Shown here: positions 11,170-21,830 of the stretch, one piece after another
Layout of the letters: each line of letters opens with the position of its first letter
How positions within the stretch are numbered: position 1 is the stretch's first letter
Assembly: GCA_009760855.2 (NCBI GenBank)
Contig: WPIO01000020.1
Span: 1,432,501 to 1,496,500, forward strand
Direction of reading: 5' to 3'
Origin: Cristatella mucedo
Taxonomy: Eukaryota > Bryozoa > Phylactolaemata > Cristatellidae
DNA length: 64,000 nt
Position numbers and translations under genes: made by a program
Notes under the pieces: model-generated
The model's input: only the letters and a program-made list of their open reading frames with translations
Told to the model about the DNA's origin: nothing
Databases searched by the model: none

Positions 11170-12060
11170 GGGAAATTGTAATGAAAGAAAAACCTTATAA
11201 ATAATTCATTAATGATGTGACAGGAAGCTTTGTTATGGAAGAATTAAAAAAACATTATCCAATAGGACCAATTTTATCTGGAGTACTTCTAATATTACCA
11301 CACTCCTTAACTACATCCTGAAATTCATTTCTGGTAGAAATCTCATTTGATAAAGCATCAGCTATTTTATAAATAACTTATAGTTTTAGTTTCAAATAAA
11401 CCTTTTGCTTCTGTAAATTTGATATAATACACCATCAATAGATAACAACAGAGTTGATATACCACCAAACACTGCTATGACCTGTACTAGATTTGAACAA
11501 GTGGTGTCATAAGAGCTTGCTTTAGTAACTCCTAAAGTTATGAGAATGTGAATAAACTGTAAGGAAAACTAATCCTAACGAAATTATTTAAACGGACCTT
11601 ATTTTAGAATTACCTGATTAGCATTTCTTATTGTCATATCTTTGATTAGCATATCTTAATCTTTGATTTGACATCTCCCATAAAAATATAAAATATAAAT
11701 TAAAAGAAAATTAATTAAAAAGATGAATAGGGAGATATTCCTTTTTCTTGATAACAACTTGAATATTTGTTATTACTCCAACCGAATTGAAAATCTTATT
11801 TTTCCACTAATAACATTACGATCCTAAACATGTATAAGAGAATTCAAAGGATATGAAGAAATATATCTAAACGAAGTTTTCCTATCAGATTACAAAGATT
11901 ATTTTTATTTTCGCTGCAGACAATTGAAAGAAAATTGCTTCTATTCAATCAGCTTGACTCATCACTTCTATTATATAAAAATAAATTTGTTTAATATAAA
12001 AAATCAATACTCTCCATTGACTGATAATGGAACATCAACAGTATTTCACTGAGTAGTATT
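11170..12060 (-). pseudogene. Unidentified coding remnant on the - strand of the island
   Basis: Short - strand segments look coding, for example ADALSNEISTRNEFQDVV near 11305-11360 and AVFGGISTLLLSIDGV near 11430-11480. Stops and shifts interrupt them, and I cannot assign a family. The rest to 12060 is very AT-rich with no motif I trust. Confidence 0.3.
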
Positions 12061-13089
12061 TTTCTTTGCTGCTTGCGAGATCCATACTTAGTACGAGAAA
12101 AGAGGCCAATCGAGCCTTTGCGAAGGCGAGGGCTTCTTGTGCTGCCAGTAAGGCTCGTAAACAGCAACCATCAATCAGCTACTAGGAACGGTAGCTTGAT
12201 CTAGGACTGACAGATTCTGCGAGCCGATAGCACGTCCTCCAGACGGGTCTGTAGCCTCTCGAAAAAAATCTTTATCTTTGTTTGGGAATTTTAGTTTGGG
12301 CCTGAAGCGCTGAAGGCGTGATTAACTGATTCTCTCGAGGCACCATCTTAAGAGACAAAAATTGCTACCTCCATTTACAGAGCTCGGCGCTGCAGGCTGA
12401 AGGTCCATTGCTCTGCAAATTTGCGGCAGATAATATATACACACACAGGCAACGCGACGCGATTACGACGGTTGAGCGCGGCCACTAACGCCGACCGGAG
12501 ACAAGTTTCGCTGTATAGAAAACTTTGGTTCCTGTGTAGTAAGTTTTAATCTTCTAATTGATAGTGCCTCAGAAGTATATAAAATGGCGATCATGCCAAA
12601 CTAGCTTTGCTTTTGAGACCAGGACAGTGATTAACTTGAAATGAACCCATTTTCAGTGTGGAAACTGATCAATTGGCGTCTTGTGGTTGACATTTATTCA
12701 TAAAGAACAGCACGCGAATCGAATTGAAACGTGCCTTCTCTGAGATCACACAACCAACTGTTAAGGAATAAATAGATGCACTAAATTTTTGGCTCCATAA
12801 AAACCGGTTTGTCGGACAGGCCCGAAGCACAGAATATCATTCCATTTCACTGTACTTTCCTTTAAAGACGTCATCAATCCGACCAGTCTCGCAGGGAAAG
12901 TGCTCGCTCGCTTTGCTCCTATGACGAAGTTCTACTGTTATCCTTGAACTCTTCAAGATAAGCATCGAGCACGATAGTGACTTTTAAGCACAGCAGCAAC
13001 ACAAATTTCTCACTCCGCTCCAGTGAACGATCCCACGTGACAGCTAAGTTCGGAAAAGGACAGAGTACATTTCCAGTGCCGGTGACTTA
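12061..13089. other. Upstream of the LINE; possible 5' part of it
   Basis: Composition returns to mixed GC. A TATA-like GTATATAAAATGG sits at about 12575. There is no ORF1 with recognisable domains. Whether this belongs to the LINE 5' region cannot be told without other copies. Confidence 0.3.
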
Positions 13090-14143
13090 GCGACGGACGG
13101 GGAGCAGATCGATAGCCATTAGTCGATACCTACCGGCGGGCCTTCTCCGGCGGGTCATTGAGAACCTACCTGCATCCTGTGTTCGCCCCATCAACAGCTC
13201 GGCTATCAAACCTACGACTCGTAAGTTTAAAGCGCTAAATAGTACTTGTTGCGGTAGTAGCCCACCCGCTGTAGCCCAGCACGTTGTGAAACGTCGTCCC
13301 ACGGCCGTTACCAAGGTCCAATTCAAATTCGAAGAGCCAGCGTCCGCCAGGCCGGACGCAAACGGTAGAGAATACGAGCCACTTCATCGCCGTCGCCCAG
13401 TTGTTGGACAGCCTCTTAAATTCCGCCTACTAAATGTCCGCTCGCTAAAAACCAAGGGGTTACTTATCCGCGATCAGGTGGTCCAGGAGAAGCTAGATGC
13501 ATTTCTGCTTACCGAAACCTGGATGACGCCTTGTTCCAGTAGCTGTATTTCCGAGACCACCCCACCCGGGTTCTCATTCTATCAGTCCATGCGTTTTGAC
13601 AAGGTTGATGGCGGGGTTGCAATTGTTGTTCGCGAATCGTTTGGCTACAAAATGTGCAGTTTCTCGCACGGGCCATCGTTTGAATCGGTTGCTATCAGGT
13701 CTTCATCAAAGACAATGCCTCTCACCGTTGTGATATACCGGCCTCCTTCTGGCTGTCTAAACTTGTTTATAGAGGAGCTTTCAGAGTTCCTCGCTAAAAT
13801 ATTTGTGTGTGACAGGCCGTTACTGATTGTAGGAGACTTCAATATTCACGTTGACAACCCTAGCAACAGTCAGGTCCGCTCATTTCTTGACTGTCTGGAG
13901 AATCTTGGTTTGGCCCAACACGTTAATCATAGCACCCATGTCGGTGGCCACATTCTAGATCTCGTGATCACTAAGGATGTCCTCCCCACTGACTTTGTGG
14001 TGTGCCCACTGACCCTCTCAGATCATTGTTCGGTCTCGTTTACTGTTCCTGCTCCCTCGTACGTGCAGGGCAATGTCGAATTTGCCAAACGACGTAACTT
14101 ACAAAGCATTGACATGGACAAGTTTTTTGAAATCTGTTTGTGA
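13090..14143 (+). CDS. LINE endonuclease segment (APE type)
   Basis: The frame is open from just after a TAG near 13087; a GTG lies at 13286 but no convincing ATG. It carries the expected series LNVRSL, LTETW (catalytic Glu), YRPP, VGDFNIH (Asp/Asn), DLVIT and LSDHCSVSF (Ser-Asp-His). This nuclease nicks target DNA for target-primed reverse transcription. It runs out of frame after a six-T run near 14131-14136, at TGA 14141-14143, overlapping the RT frame. Confidence 0.85.
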
Positions 14144-16373
14144 TGCAGGCCTTCTTGATCTGCATTCAGACTCGACCGGCAGCCTCGATACCCTCACAGA
14201 TGCGATGAACATGACACTCGGGAGTGCTCCTGACAAGCATGCTCCCGTTCGCTCTATCCGTGTTCAAAGTCGTCGAGATTGCTTTCAATTTACAAAAAAA
14301 CTCCTTAAGATGCGCCGTGTTAAGCGCAGGCTGGAACGTCGTTTCAAGAAATCGGGGTCTGAGGCAGACCTAGTCAATTTTAAAGACTTCCTTCGTGTTT
14401 ACACACGAAAGCTTAAAAAAGCCAGGGCTTCTTTTTTCATTAGAAAAATGAATTCCTGCCAGTCGGACACTAAACAGATTTATAAAACAGTAAACCATTT
14501 ACTGGCCAATGCTGTCAGGTCTGACTCCCCAGATATTAAGGGCTCAGCCGAAAAGTTTTCAGCCTTCTTTACTGAAAAAATTGTGCACATTCGAGCCTCC
14601 ATTAAGCCCCCTCCGACCAAAGCAATCGCCGTTCCTCAACCTGTGACCTTTCTTAAAAGATTCTCTGATGTTTCTGCCTGTGATGTGGCTGCCTTAATAA
14701 GGTCTAGCAAAAAGAGCTCGTCTCCTAAAGACCCTATACCTTCATCTCTGTGGTCTTCACTTGCAGACCAACTTAGCCCTGCCATAACCAAGATTTTTAA
14801 TGCTTTTTTGGGAAAAGGGATCGTCCCCAAGTCCTTCAAATCGGCAATCGTTAGACCTATTCTTAAAAAGCCTGGATTAGACACAGAGGTCCTAGCAAAC
14901 TATCGTCCAGTTTCCCTTCTTCCATTCCTATCAAAGATTCTTGAAAAAATTGTTGCTAAGCAGCTAGTTAAACATATTGAAAATAATGGAATGTCAGAAA
15001 CATTTCAATCAGGTTTCAAGAGGCAGCACTCTACCAAAACTGCTCTCCTCCGTGTTAACAATGATGTTCTACGTGGCAACGACGACGGGAATGTCACTGC
15101 CCTAGCTCTGCTAGATCTGTCTGCTGCCTTCGACACCATTGATCACGAAGTTCTGCTTAAACGACTGAGAACAACGATCGGTCTGGCAGACGAAGCACTG
15201 GCGTGGTTTAAATCATACTTGTCTGATCGTGTTCAATCCGTGTCATGTGGGGGTCAGGTCTCAGACATGAGAAGGGTCACCTGTGGAGTCCCTCAAGGGT
15301 CTGTACTTGGTCCCTTGCTGTTCTCCATTTATACGCAACCTCTGGGAAAAGTGATTAAGGCCCATGGAATAGGATATCACTTCTATGCTGACGATGCTCA
15401 GTTGTATTTGTCCTTTAAACCGTCGGAATCTGCTGCAGCAACTGAGAAACTGAATGCTTGCCTTGCCGATATTCGATTCCGGATGTCGGAAAACTTCCTG
15501 AAATTAAATGACGATAAAACCAAACTGCTGCTCATAGGACACCCTAAGCGTGTGGCTGGATTAAAAGGCTTTGCTGTTCTAATGGGTGATGCTATTGTGC
15601 TACCTTCACCACGTGCTCGTAATCTAGGTGTCGTGTTCGACAGCTGCCTCAATTTCAAAAGCTTCATTCAGAAGACTGCCTCTACAGCTAGCCATCACAT
15701 CCGATCCCTATCCAAGATTAGAAGCTATCTCCCACAGTGGCTTGTAACAAAATTAAGTAGCTCTTTAGTTCTGTCTCGGCTTGATTATTGTAATTCCCTT
15801 TTGGCTGGGCTACAAAAGAAAGCTATTATGCCACTACAGCGGACTATGAATATGGCTGCAAGGCTGGTCTTTAAGTCCCAGCGGTTTGAGCACACGTCAC
15901 CTTTGCTGGAAGAGCTAGGATGGTTTCCGGTTGAGCAAAGGATACAGAGCAAAGTTCTTACGCTGACCCACAAGGCCCGCCACGGCTTGGCTCCTTCATA
16001 CCTAGCTGAACTGTTACATCAGTTTCAGCCTGTTCGCGCCCTCAGGTCCTGTGTGGACAATAAATTAGCTGTCCCATTCCTCCGCTTAAAGACAGTTGGC
16101 GACAGAAGCTTTAGCTCTGCAGGTCCTAGACTGTGGAACTCGCTTCCACAATTCTTACGCAACGACATCTACTCTCCAACTGCCGACTATGGCACATCTT
16201 TTTCAGCGGTCCTGAACTGCTACTTCTATGCTACTGACTACCTCAACTGCTCTCCTAACTCTGCTATGCTTCCCACTTTCTCTTTGTTGCGTGAGACGAA
16301 GTCTGTTGGCTACCGAATGCCTACCGAAAGCCGCTTAGGCTGTGAGTGCGCTATACAAAACTCTCCTGCGTAA
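14073..16373 (+). CDS. LINE reverse transcriptase and C-terminal domain
   Basis: 766 codons as an open frame; its first part overlaps the endonuclease frame and is probably not read from its own ATG. RT motifs are ANYRPVSLLP, SGFKRQHSTKTALL, LDLSAAFDTIDH (motif A), GVPQGSVLGPLLFSIY (motif B) and FYADDAQLY (motif C, catalytic Asp pair). The CR1/L2 C-terminal region has LDYCNSLLAGL, LGWFPVEQRI, LAPSYLAELL and PRLWNSLP. One missing or extra T at the six-T run around 14131 would connect it with the endonuclease. Confidence 0.88.
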   Translation: MSNLPNDVTYKALTWTSFLKSVCDAGLLDLHSDSTGSLDTLTDAMNMTLGSAPDKHAPVRSIRVQSRRDCFQFTKKLLKMRRVKRRLERRFKKSGSEADLVNFKDFLRVYTRKLKKARASFFIRKMNSCQSDTKQIYKTVNHLLANAVRSDSPDIKGSAEKFSAFFTEKIVHIRASIKPPPTKAIAVPQPVTFLKRFSDVSACDVAALIRSSKKSSSPKDPIPSSLWSSLADQLSPAITKIFNAFLGKGIVPKSFKSAIVRPILKKPGLDTEVLANYRPVSLLPFLSKILEKIVAKQLVKHIENNGMSETFQSGFKRQHSTKTALLRVNNDVLRGNDDGNVTALALLDLSAAFDTIDHEVLLKRLRTTIGLADEALAWFKSYLSDRVQSVSCGGQVSDMRRVTCGVPQGSVLGPLLFSIYTQPLGKVIKAHGIGYHFYADDAQLYLSFKPSESAAATEKLNACLADIRFRMSENFLKLNDDKTKLLLIGHPKRVAGLKGFAVLMGDAIVLPSPRARNLGVVFDSCLNFKSFIQKTASTASHHIRSLSKIRSYLPQWLVTKLSSSLVLSRLDYCNSLLAGLQKKAIMPLQRTMNMAARLVFKSQRFEHTSPLLEELGWFPVEQRIQSKVLTLTHKARHGLAPSYLAELLHQFQPVRALRSCVDNKLAVPFLRLKTVGDRSFSSAGPRLWNSLPQFLRNDIYSPTADYGTSFSAVLNCYFYATDYLNCSPNSAMLPTFSLLRETKSVGYRMPTESRLGCECAIQNSPA

Positions 16374-16602
16374 CACCCACATGGTCTTTATGACTTTGTG
16401 GAGTTACTGACGGAGATACATTACATAGCCTGACGGGAGAATTCTGACTTGAGCCATGAGCTGAAGTAGAGGAAGCTTTCACAGGTAACTGATGGGTGTG
16501 CACGACCAGCTGAACGGTCTGTAGCTGTTATTTGTATCGAGTCACGAGCGCAACGTAAACGATTATCATCGTTGCTGCTCACTTGTTTCGTTTCAGAATA
16601 TG

Positions 16603-16835
16603 ACGAAGCCAAGAGGGGCTTAGCGTCATCGCTCCAAAAGGTTATCTCAACGGGAACTGGTCGGGCTATCAAGTATGGAACAACACTTATAAAAGCTATT
16701 GCAGGAGCAACTCAGTCCGCTGCAATTAAAATAATCGACTGGATAACTATGTTCACATTGTGGCTCTACATTTGTGAACAATTTTTAAGTAATAAGCGAC
16801 ATTTAAAATCAGGTAACACCGTAGGTGTCGCCTAA
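16603..16835 (+). other. Candidate orphan exon of unknown family
   Basis: After a good acceptor (CTTGTTTCGTTTCAG, ending about 16596) the frame encodes an amphipathic segment (YDEAKRGLASSLQKV..., TGTGRAIKYGTTLIKAIAG, then a hydrophobic WITMFTLWLYIC). No partner exon or donor was found, and the second half overlaps a repeat shared with 19245-19520. It may be part of that repeat or chance. Confidence 0.2.
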
Positions 16836-17510
16836 CAGAAAGTTGGCTTCACATTCTAACCGTACCAAATCTGTCTTCAAATACCTTGCGTGGTGTGAAA
16901 ATAGTATTCCCACATTAACAGAGCATAATTGTGGTTTTTAACTCAAGCATGCAAAATGACAAGTACTTAGTAATGTAATGTATCTCCGTCAGTAACTCCA
17001 CAAAGTCATAAAGACCATGTGGGCGTTACGCAGGAGAGTTTTGTATAGCGAACTCACAGCCTAAGCGGCTTTCGGTACGCATTCGGTAGCCAACAGACTT
17101 CGTCTCACGCAACAAAGAGAAAGTGGGAAGCATAGCAGAGTTAGGAGAGCAGTTGAGGTAGTGAGTAGCATAGAAGTAGCAGTTCAGGACCGCTAAAAAA
17201 GATGTGCCATAGTCGGCATTTGGGGAGTAGTTGTCGTTGCGTAAGAAATACCTAAGCAAGCAACACTCCACGCTGACCCCGGTTAGTAATGGAGAGTGAG
17301 TAAAATAGATGCATTGTCAGATTTCAGATTTTTAACAATGACCCATCAGATTTAGTATACAGTTGATAATTTACTTGACTGGCATGACATTTATTTTACT
17401 GGTATTAGCCGCAAATAATAGAGCAAATTAAATGCGATCACTAATTTTAACTGCTTTTTAGATTATTGTTACGCTTACTTGTTCGACGTTACTCTACTTC
17501 ATTTTTGACT
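16735..17510. repeat. Unclassified interspersed repeat, copy 1
   Basis: Blocks at 16735-16975 and 17378-17510 match 19245-19520 and 19845-19965 in the same order, for example AATCGACTGGAT, GTGTCGCCTAACG/A, GAATAGTATTC.C, ATTAGCCGCAA and CGACGTTACTC. In this copy the two blocks are split by a LINE 3' tail (16977-17262). No coding sequence identifies the family. Confidence 0.6.
16977..17262 (-). mobile_element. 5'-truncated LINE 3' end, inverted relative to the full LINE
   Basis: Antisense copy of the last about 285 bases of the 13090-16430 LINE. It encodes FLRNDNYSPNADYGTSF... to the same terminal residues (SRLGCEFAIQNSPA). Very little divergence suggests a recent insertion. With the LINE end about 0.55 kb away it forms an inverted pair. 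Confidence 0.85.
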
Positions 17511-18199
17511 AATTAAGAATGCATAATAGCACACAAAAGGTCGAGCACAAAGGGCGAGGCAAAACGCCAAGTGAAAATCCTTGCTCGAGTTCGACATTTA
17601 ATATGGCGGATAAAGTGCCCGGATTAAATTTTAATCACTTATAAAAAGAAAACGTTCCATTAGTCGCATCAAAAGTTAATTAAAGTAAAATATATAAGAG
17701 AATCGCGAGGAATCTGTGCCGATGGGCCACAGGGTATATACAAAATTGACTTTATGTCATAATGACCTTGAGAAGATCTTTGAAAGGCTACTTCAATGCC
17801 AATGAAAATAGTTGAAAATCAACGGCGGAGCGCAGGACCATATAGACTCTGCACCCAGTTTCCGTTGAGGGTTTGTTGTAAAATTAATTGAATGTTCTCA
17901 AAGAAAAGTGAAGACGGGCCTAGGACATAATAGTAAACTGATTAGCACTATCTAAGAGTGATGCAAAACAGAGCGTGTCGAAGATTAGGGAGGGTGAAAA
18001 GTTACTGCATCAATTGAAGCATTTATTATAGGCACGAACAATGATAATGGAAATAGCAAGGCACTATCGTATCTTATAGGCCAGTTACTAAAGGTGTGCC
18101 AAGCTAATGTCGTATAAGGCTGGGAAATCATGCCCAGAAACTGTTAGCCTTTAGACGTCTATCGGAAAGCAATATCTTAATCACTACTGTAAACAATAA
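17511..18199. other. Intergenic, nothing recognised
   Basis: No repeat block or coding resemblance stands out here. The LINE fragment that follows begins near 18200. Confidence 0.35.
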
Positions 18200-18670
18200 A
18201 CAGATGTATTTACGTAGCTAATAGCTGCATGGCTTATCATTCCAGTCTAGCTTTAGAGCTAAATACTCAACAGAATCGGCATATCTTTGAGTGCACACCG
18301 ACATACTTCGGAACGCAGACATAGGTAGAGTGTCTTTTTTCTCTTTTGCTCAATTTTTTGGCAGCTTTTGATACTATCGATCCCAAAGTTCTTCTAGAGC
18401 GCCTCTCATCTCGCCTGGACGTCACTGGCACTGCTCTGCAGTGGTTCAGGTCCTATCTCAGTGGCAGACTTCAGAGTTTGCCGTGAATGGACGGAGATCT
18501 TTCGAGGTACCTCTGAAAGATGGGGTACGTCAGGGCTCCGTGCTAGGTTGGGTTCATATCATTGTTCATACTTTTCCTCTTGCTGATTTGATTGCCAAGC
18601 ACAATCTAAGCTTTCACTTATATGCGAATGACTCTCAGTTGTACCGTTGCTTTGATTCCTCGTAGCCTTC
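18200..18670 (+). pseudogene. L2-type LINE reverse transcriptase fragment
   Basis: Decayed RT domain. QSSFRAKYSTES lies near 18240-18280 in one frame, then AAFDTIDPKVLLERL near 18362-18410, WFRSYLSG, VRQGSVLG and HLYANDSQLYRCF near 18615-18655. The catalytic YADD is changed to YAND. Stops and shifts break it. It is closer to the 36.2-kb fragment (both have QLYRCFD/QLYPCFD) than to the intact LINE. Confidence 0.75.
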
Positions 18671-18776
18671 GAGCACCTCGAATTCTCTCAACTCACTTGC
18701 TGCATGTATTGACGGATACATGAAACTTGAAATGAATGTGACAAGTCAATTTAAAATGGGTAAATGTAAGCACGAT

Positions 18777-19965
18777 TCTAGAAAGAGCTGGAACTAGCAA
18801 GCTTGACACACCCGTATACTAGTAACTGCTTTAAAAGGAGTCTATCAGCCTTGTACGGATTTCAAAGCCTATTCACTGGATTTTAGCAAGGCTACGGCTA
18901 TAAGAAAGAAATGGCGTATACAGCTACAAGAAAGAATGTGCTGCATGAATTAGATTGTATTATTAATTAAATTAGATTATATAATAATTAAATTTGAAAA
19001 CATCAAAACACAAGTACGTAAAGCTAAGATGGTAATAGAATAATGTCAAAACAATTTTGAGACACGTTAGGAGGAATAACCGAAAATAATAGAAAGAATA
19101 AAATGGAGAGAGGTATCGTCTCGAATAATTACTTGTCGTTGGCGTTGCCACAACTTTTACAGTAACAATAAGTAACCCTGACAAAAAGTGTCGGGTCAAA
19201 TATGTAAATCAAAGTTACAAGTGCACTTCAGCCTACTTCAATGAAACTAATCGACTGGATGATCAGGGTCACACTGTCTCTTCACTTTTTCGAAGAATTC
19301 TGAGTAATAAATGGTTTTGGAAATCAGTTAACTCCTTATATACGTGTCGCCTAACGGTACGTTGGCTCCTCGACCTATCAATAGCCTTCACAAAGTCAGT
19401 GAAGACGCTCAAATCAGTCTGCGAACATTCTGCATAGTGCTCGAATAGTATTCTCGTAGATTACATTAAGAGGGCACAATAATGGCTGAGAAATTAAGGA
19501 TGCCAGAAGACAAATACCAAGCCGAGCTCAAATAGACGCTAAGCCCAGGCTAAAAACGGAAAGGGTGTTAAATGAATGCATTATGAATTAAAAGAAAATA
19601 AATAAAATATAAACTAGCTGATTTAACAGCCTCTTTTTGCATAGCGACAGAAGAGCCTTTACGGCTATCACCGCCGCTTGTAGTGGTGATAAAGAATCGC
19701 CCACCGCAAGAATCGAACGTACGACCTCGGGACCGAGGTCGTGAAAGCAACCGTCTGAATTGTTTTATTTTTAACACTAACAGATCTAATTAAGTATCCT
19801 ATTGAGACTTAACTTGTCTTGCATTAAAATTATTTTAATATTATTAGCCGCAAGAATTTGGCAGCTGATGCAACGCGATCACGAATTTGTACTACCTTCT
19901 CGAGTATCCTGACTCGTACTCCATCGACGTTACTCCCCTTGATTTTTGATCGATGAAGAATGCAT
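18777..19965. repeat. Unclassified interspersed repeat, copy 2 (longest)
   Basis: 18777-18925 and 19005-19200 match 22582-22720 and 23165-23340; 19245-19520 and 19845-19965 match copy 1. Shared starts include CTAGAAAGA.CTGG.ACTAGCAAGC and GAGTCTATCA. A family-C SINE (19600-19750) interrupts it. No domain is visible in any frame. Confidence 0.55.
19600..19750 (-). repeat. SINE family C copy
   Basis: Antisense: tail CTAGCTGATTTAACAGCCTC, CATAGCGACAGAAGAGCC, GATAAAGAATCGCCC, then the inverted B-box AATCGAACGTACGACC and the head. Nearly the same as the copies at 57625 and 59220, so a young subfamily. Inserted inside the unclassified repeat. Confidence 0.85.
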
Positions 19966-21690
19966 ATAAGCGTCTTGGCCTGCTGTGCACGAATCGATCG
20001 ACGAACGAAATTACGAGGTACACTCACTTCCGTAATATTTGGTCGGGGAAACTAATCGAGGTTGTTGTAACAAGTAGGTGGGCTGGGCTAGTTCGCGAGA
20101 AATTACAAGAATCGATTTTGAATCCGCAGACAAAACCTTGTTGCAAGATTTTCCTTCTGAGAGTTTAGGTAAAATGTAAATCTATATGTGCCATGAATGA
20201 CATGAGCTAGACTGCTAGTATAGTATTACCAGTAAAGAATTTGGAAATATAGCGACGGACGCATGGAGAAACAGAAGAGGTACTTAATGACGACACTGGA
20301 GTGGTCCATTCCTGATGGGTATGCTGGCACGGCAGCAATTCTAAATTAATCGTCGAATACCAAACCACTCGCTGCTTGCGAATTATTACACTAACTAGAC
20401 GAAACAGCAGGCGTACAACGCATTGGCTTTCACTGTTGATCGCCGATTTATCGTCAGCAATTTCTCAACTAGTATGGCGAAAATAGTCACACATTTTCTA
20501 AAAAGGGCGTCATTTTTCGGGAAATGACAAAACGCATGCGGCAACCGAATCAGTAAGAACACTTTGCAATGCAGTTTTGTCGAACATTACCAGGAGGCCT
20601 GGTACTCGGGGTGTCCCAAGACGATGACTAGCACTCGGCATCTGGAAGAAAAGGCACTAGACGTTCCTTTGCATTACTTCTAGCATACGTCTATGCAAAA
20701 GAAGTACCTCTACAAGTTAAAAATGTATTTCGCTAGTATTACGAGTGTGATCGCAAAGATATTCCATTCAGGTAGCACCAATTGCTCAAGTTACCGTTGA
20801 AAGCTATATTTCAGTGCTTGTGTTCATTTAAATAAACCTGTGCAATAATTCCAGCGGGCATGCTGAAGTGGATATCTTAGGCCTAGCACGCCTTTACCAA
20901 CACTTTTTGACAGTAGCGTATTGGCTTTTGTCCTGCTAATGTATCGACGCAAGAAGAGAAACATGTCCGGTTGGTAACGTCGGTCACTCAAGCCTTTTTT
21001 CCAGAAAAAGCTGTCTACTATTGTCCGTTCTTACTCTTCAATACCCACACGAAACGTGTTTCTATCTTGACGAAGTCATGTCGCGTCACCAATGCTACCG
21101 CTTTATGATGTTAAATGTCACTTTAAAACGCATGAACAGGTTACAACTCAACTCGTGCTGCATGTAGAGGCTGCTTGGCTGGATAATCTTTACTGGTTTC
21201 AACATTTATTCCGAACGGTCGCACTTTGCTCTGTTCTGTACGTCCTAAATTAGCCTTTTCATCAAGCCTCGACCCAAAAACAGATTCTTTCGATTCACCA
21301 TTTCTCACACTAGAAAGATGTCACCTTGCAGCAGCAATGATTTAATTTCAGGTGAAATTATCCTCTACTAATCTACGTTTCAATGAGCAGAAGCTTTAAC
21401 GAGTGCCGTTAAGACTAACGCGTCGTCTGTATCCTAGTATCCTATCCTTGTTGACCGTTGTGGCTTTACCTGCATTCTACAAAATTGGCAGTGTATTTGT
21501 CAAAATTGAAGCGGTTATCTCCTCCATTAAAAGTTTTGAGTCCTGAAGAGACCCATCCTGATTGCACCTGCTTAAATCACGGTGGTAGCAGTTGATGCAA
21601 TCTCGCGATATTGCATCTGAGACGTTGGATTTGCGAAATTATTTGTGTGAACGTAGTGTTAGGAGCAAGTCTCAGCGACCAGACAAGATT
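19966..21690. other. Intergenic, nothing recognised
   Basis: About 1.7 kb of mixed composition with only short chance open frames; no LINE, SINE or host-gene signature was seen. Confidence 0.35.
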
Positions 21691-21691
21691 C

Positions 21692-21830
21692 CTGAGATAA
21701 TAATAATAGTAATAATGCACTTGATAAAGCGCCCTCAGAGAACTTAATCTCTTTCTAGGCGCTTTACATTTACTGCAAAGTGAAATGCAATTGAATGGTA
21801 AGTAAAATCGTGCTTGAAAAACAAACAGAT
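21692..21830 (-). repeat. L2-type LINE/SINE 3' end with (ATT)n tail
   Basis: AATAATAATAGTAATAATGC, then ACTTGATAAAGCGCCC, TCAGAGAACTTAATCTC, TTTCTAGGCGCTTTAC and AAATGCAATTGAATGG. Antisense orientation; very close to the copies at 30629, 35118 and 61203. Confidence 0.85.

Larger units (their letters stand above)
8870..12060. mobile_element. AT-rich island of decayed genes, probably an old Polinton- or virus-like insertion
   Basis: Composition turns strongly AT-rich after about 8870 and back again near 12060. Within it, three separate remnants look protein-coding but are cut by stops and frameshifts: tail-fibre-like motifs (9200-9700, +), a retroviral-type integrase (10520-11170, +) and an unidentified remnant on the other strand (11250-11490, -). 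Genes on both strands next to an rve integrase are typical of Polinton/Maverick elements and related viruses. The capsid, protease and protein-primed polymerase genes that would prove this were not seen. Confidence 0.5.
13090..16430 (+). mobile_element. CR1/L2-type non-LTR retrotransposon, nearly intact
   Basis: One element carries an apurinic-type endonuclease (13090-14143), then reverse transcriptase and C-terminal domain (to 16373), and a short 3' UTR ending ACGGAGATACATTACAT near 16430. The same 3' end recurs at 16977 and 60142 (antisense), 42070 and 49840 (sense), which defines the 3' terminus. Endonuclease and RT motifs are complete, with only one frameshift between them, so this is a young copy compared with every other LINE piece in the window. 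Confidence 0.85.
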
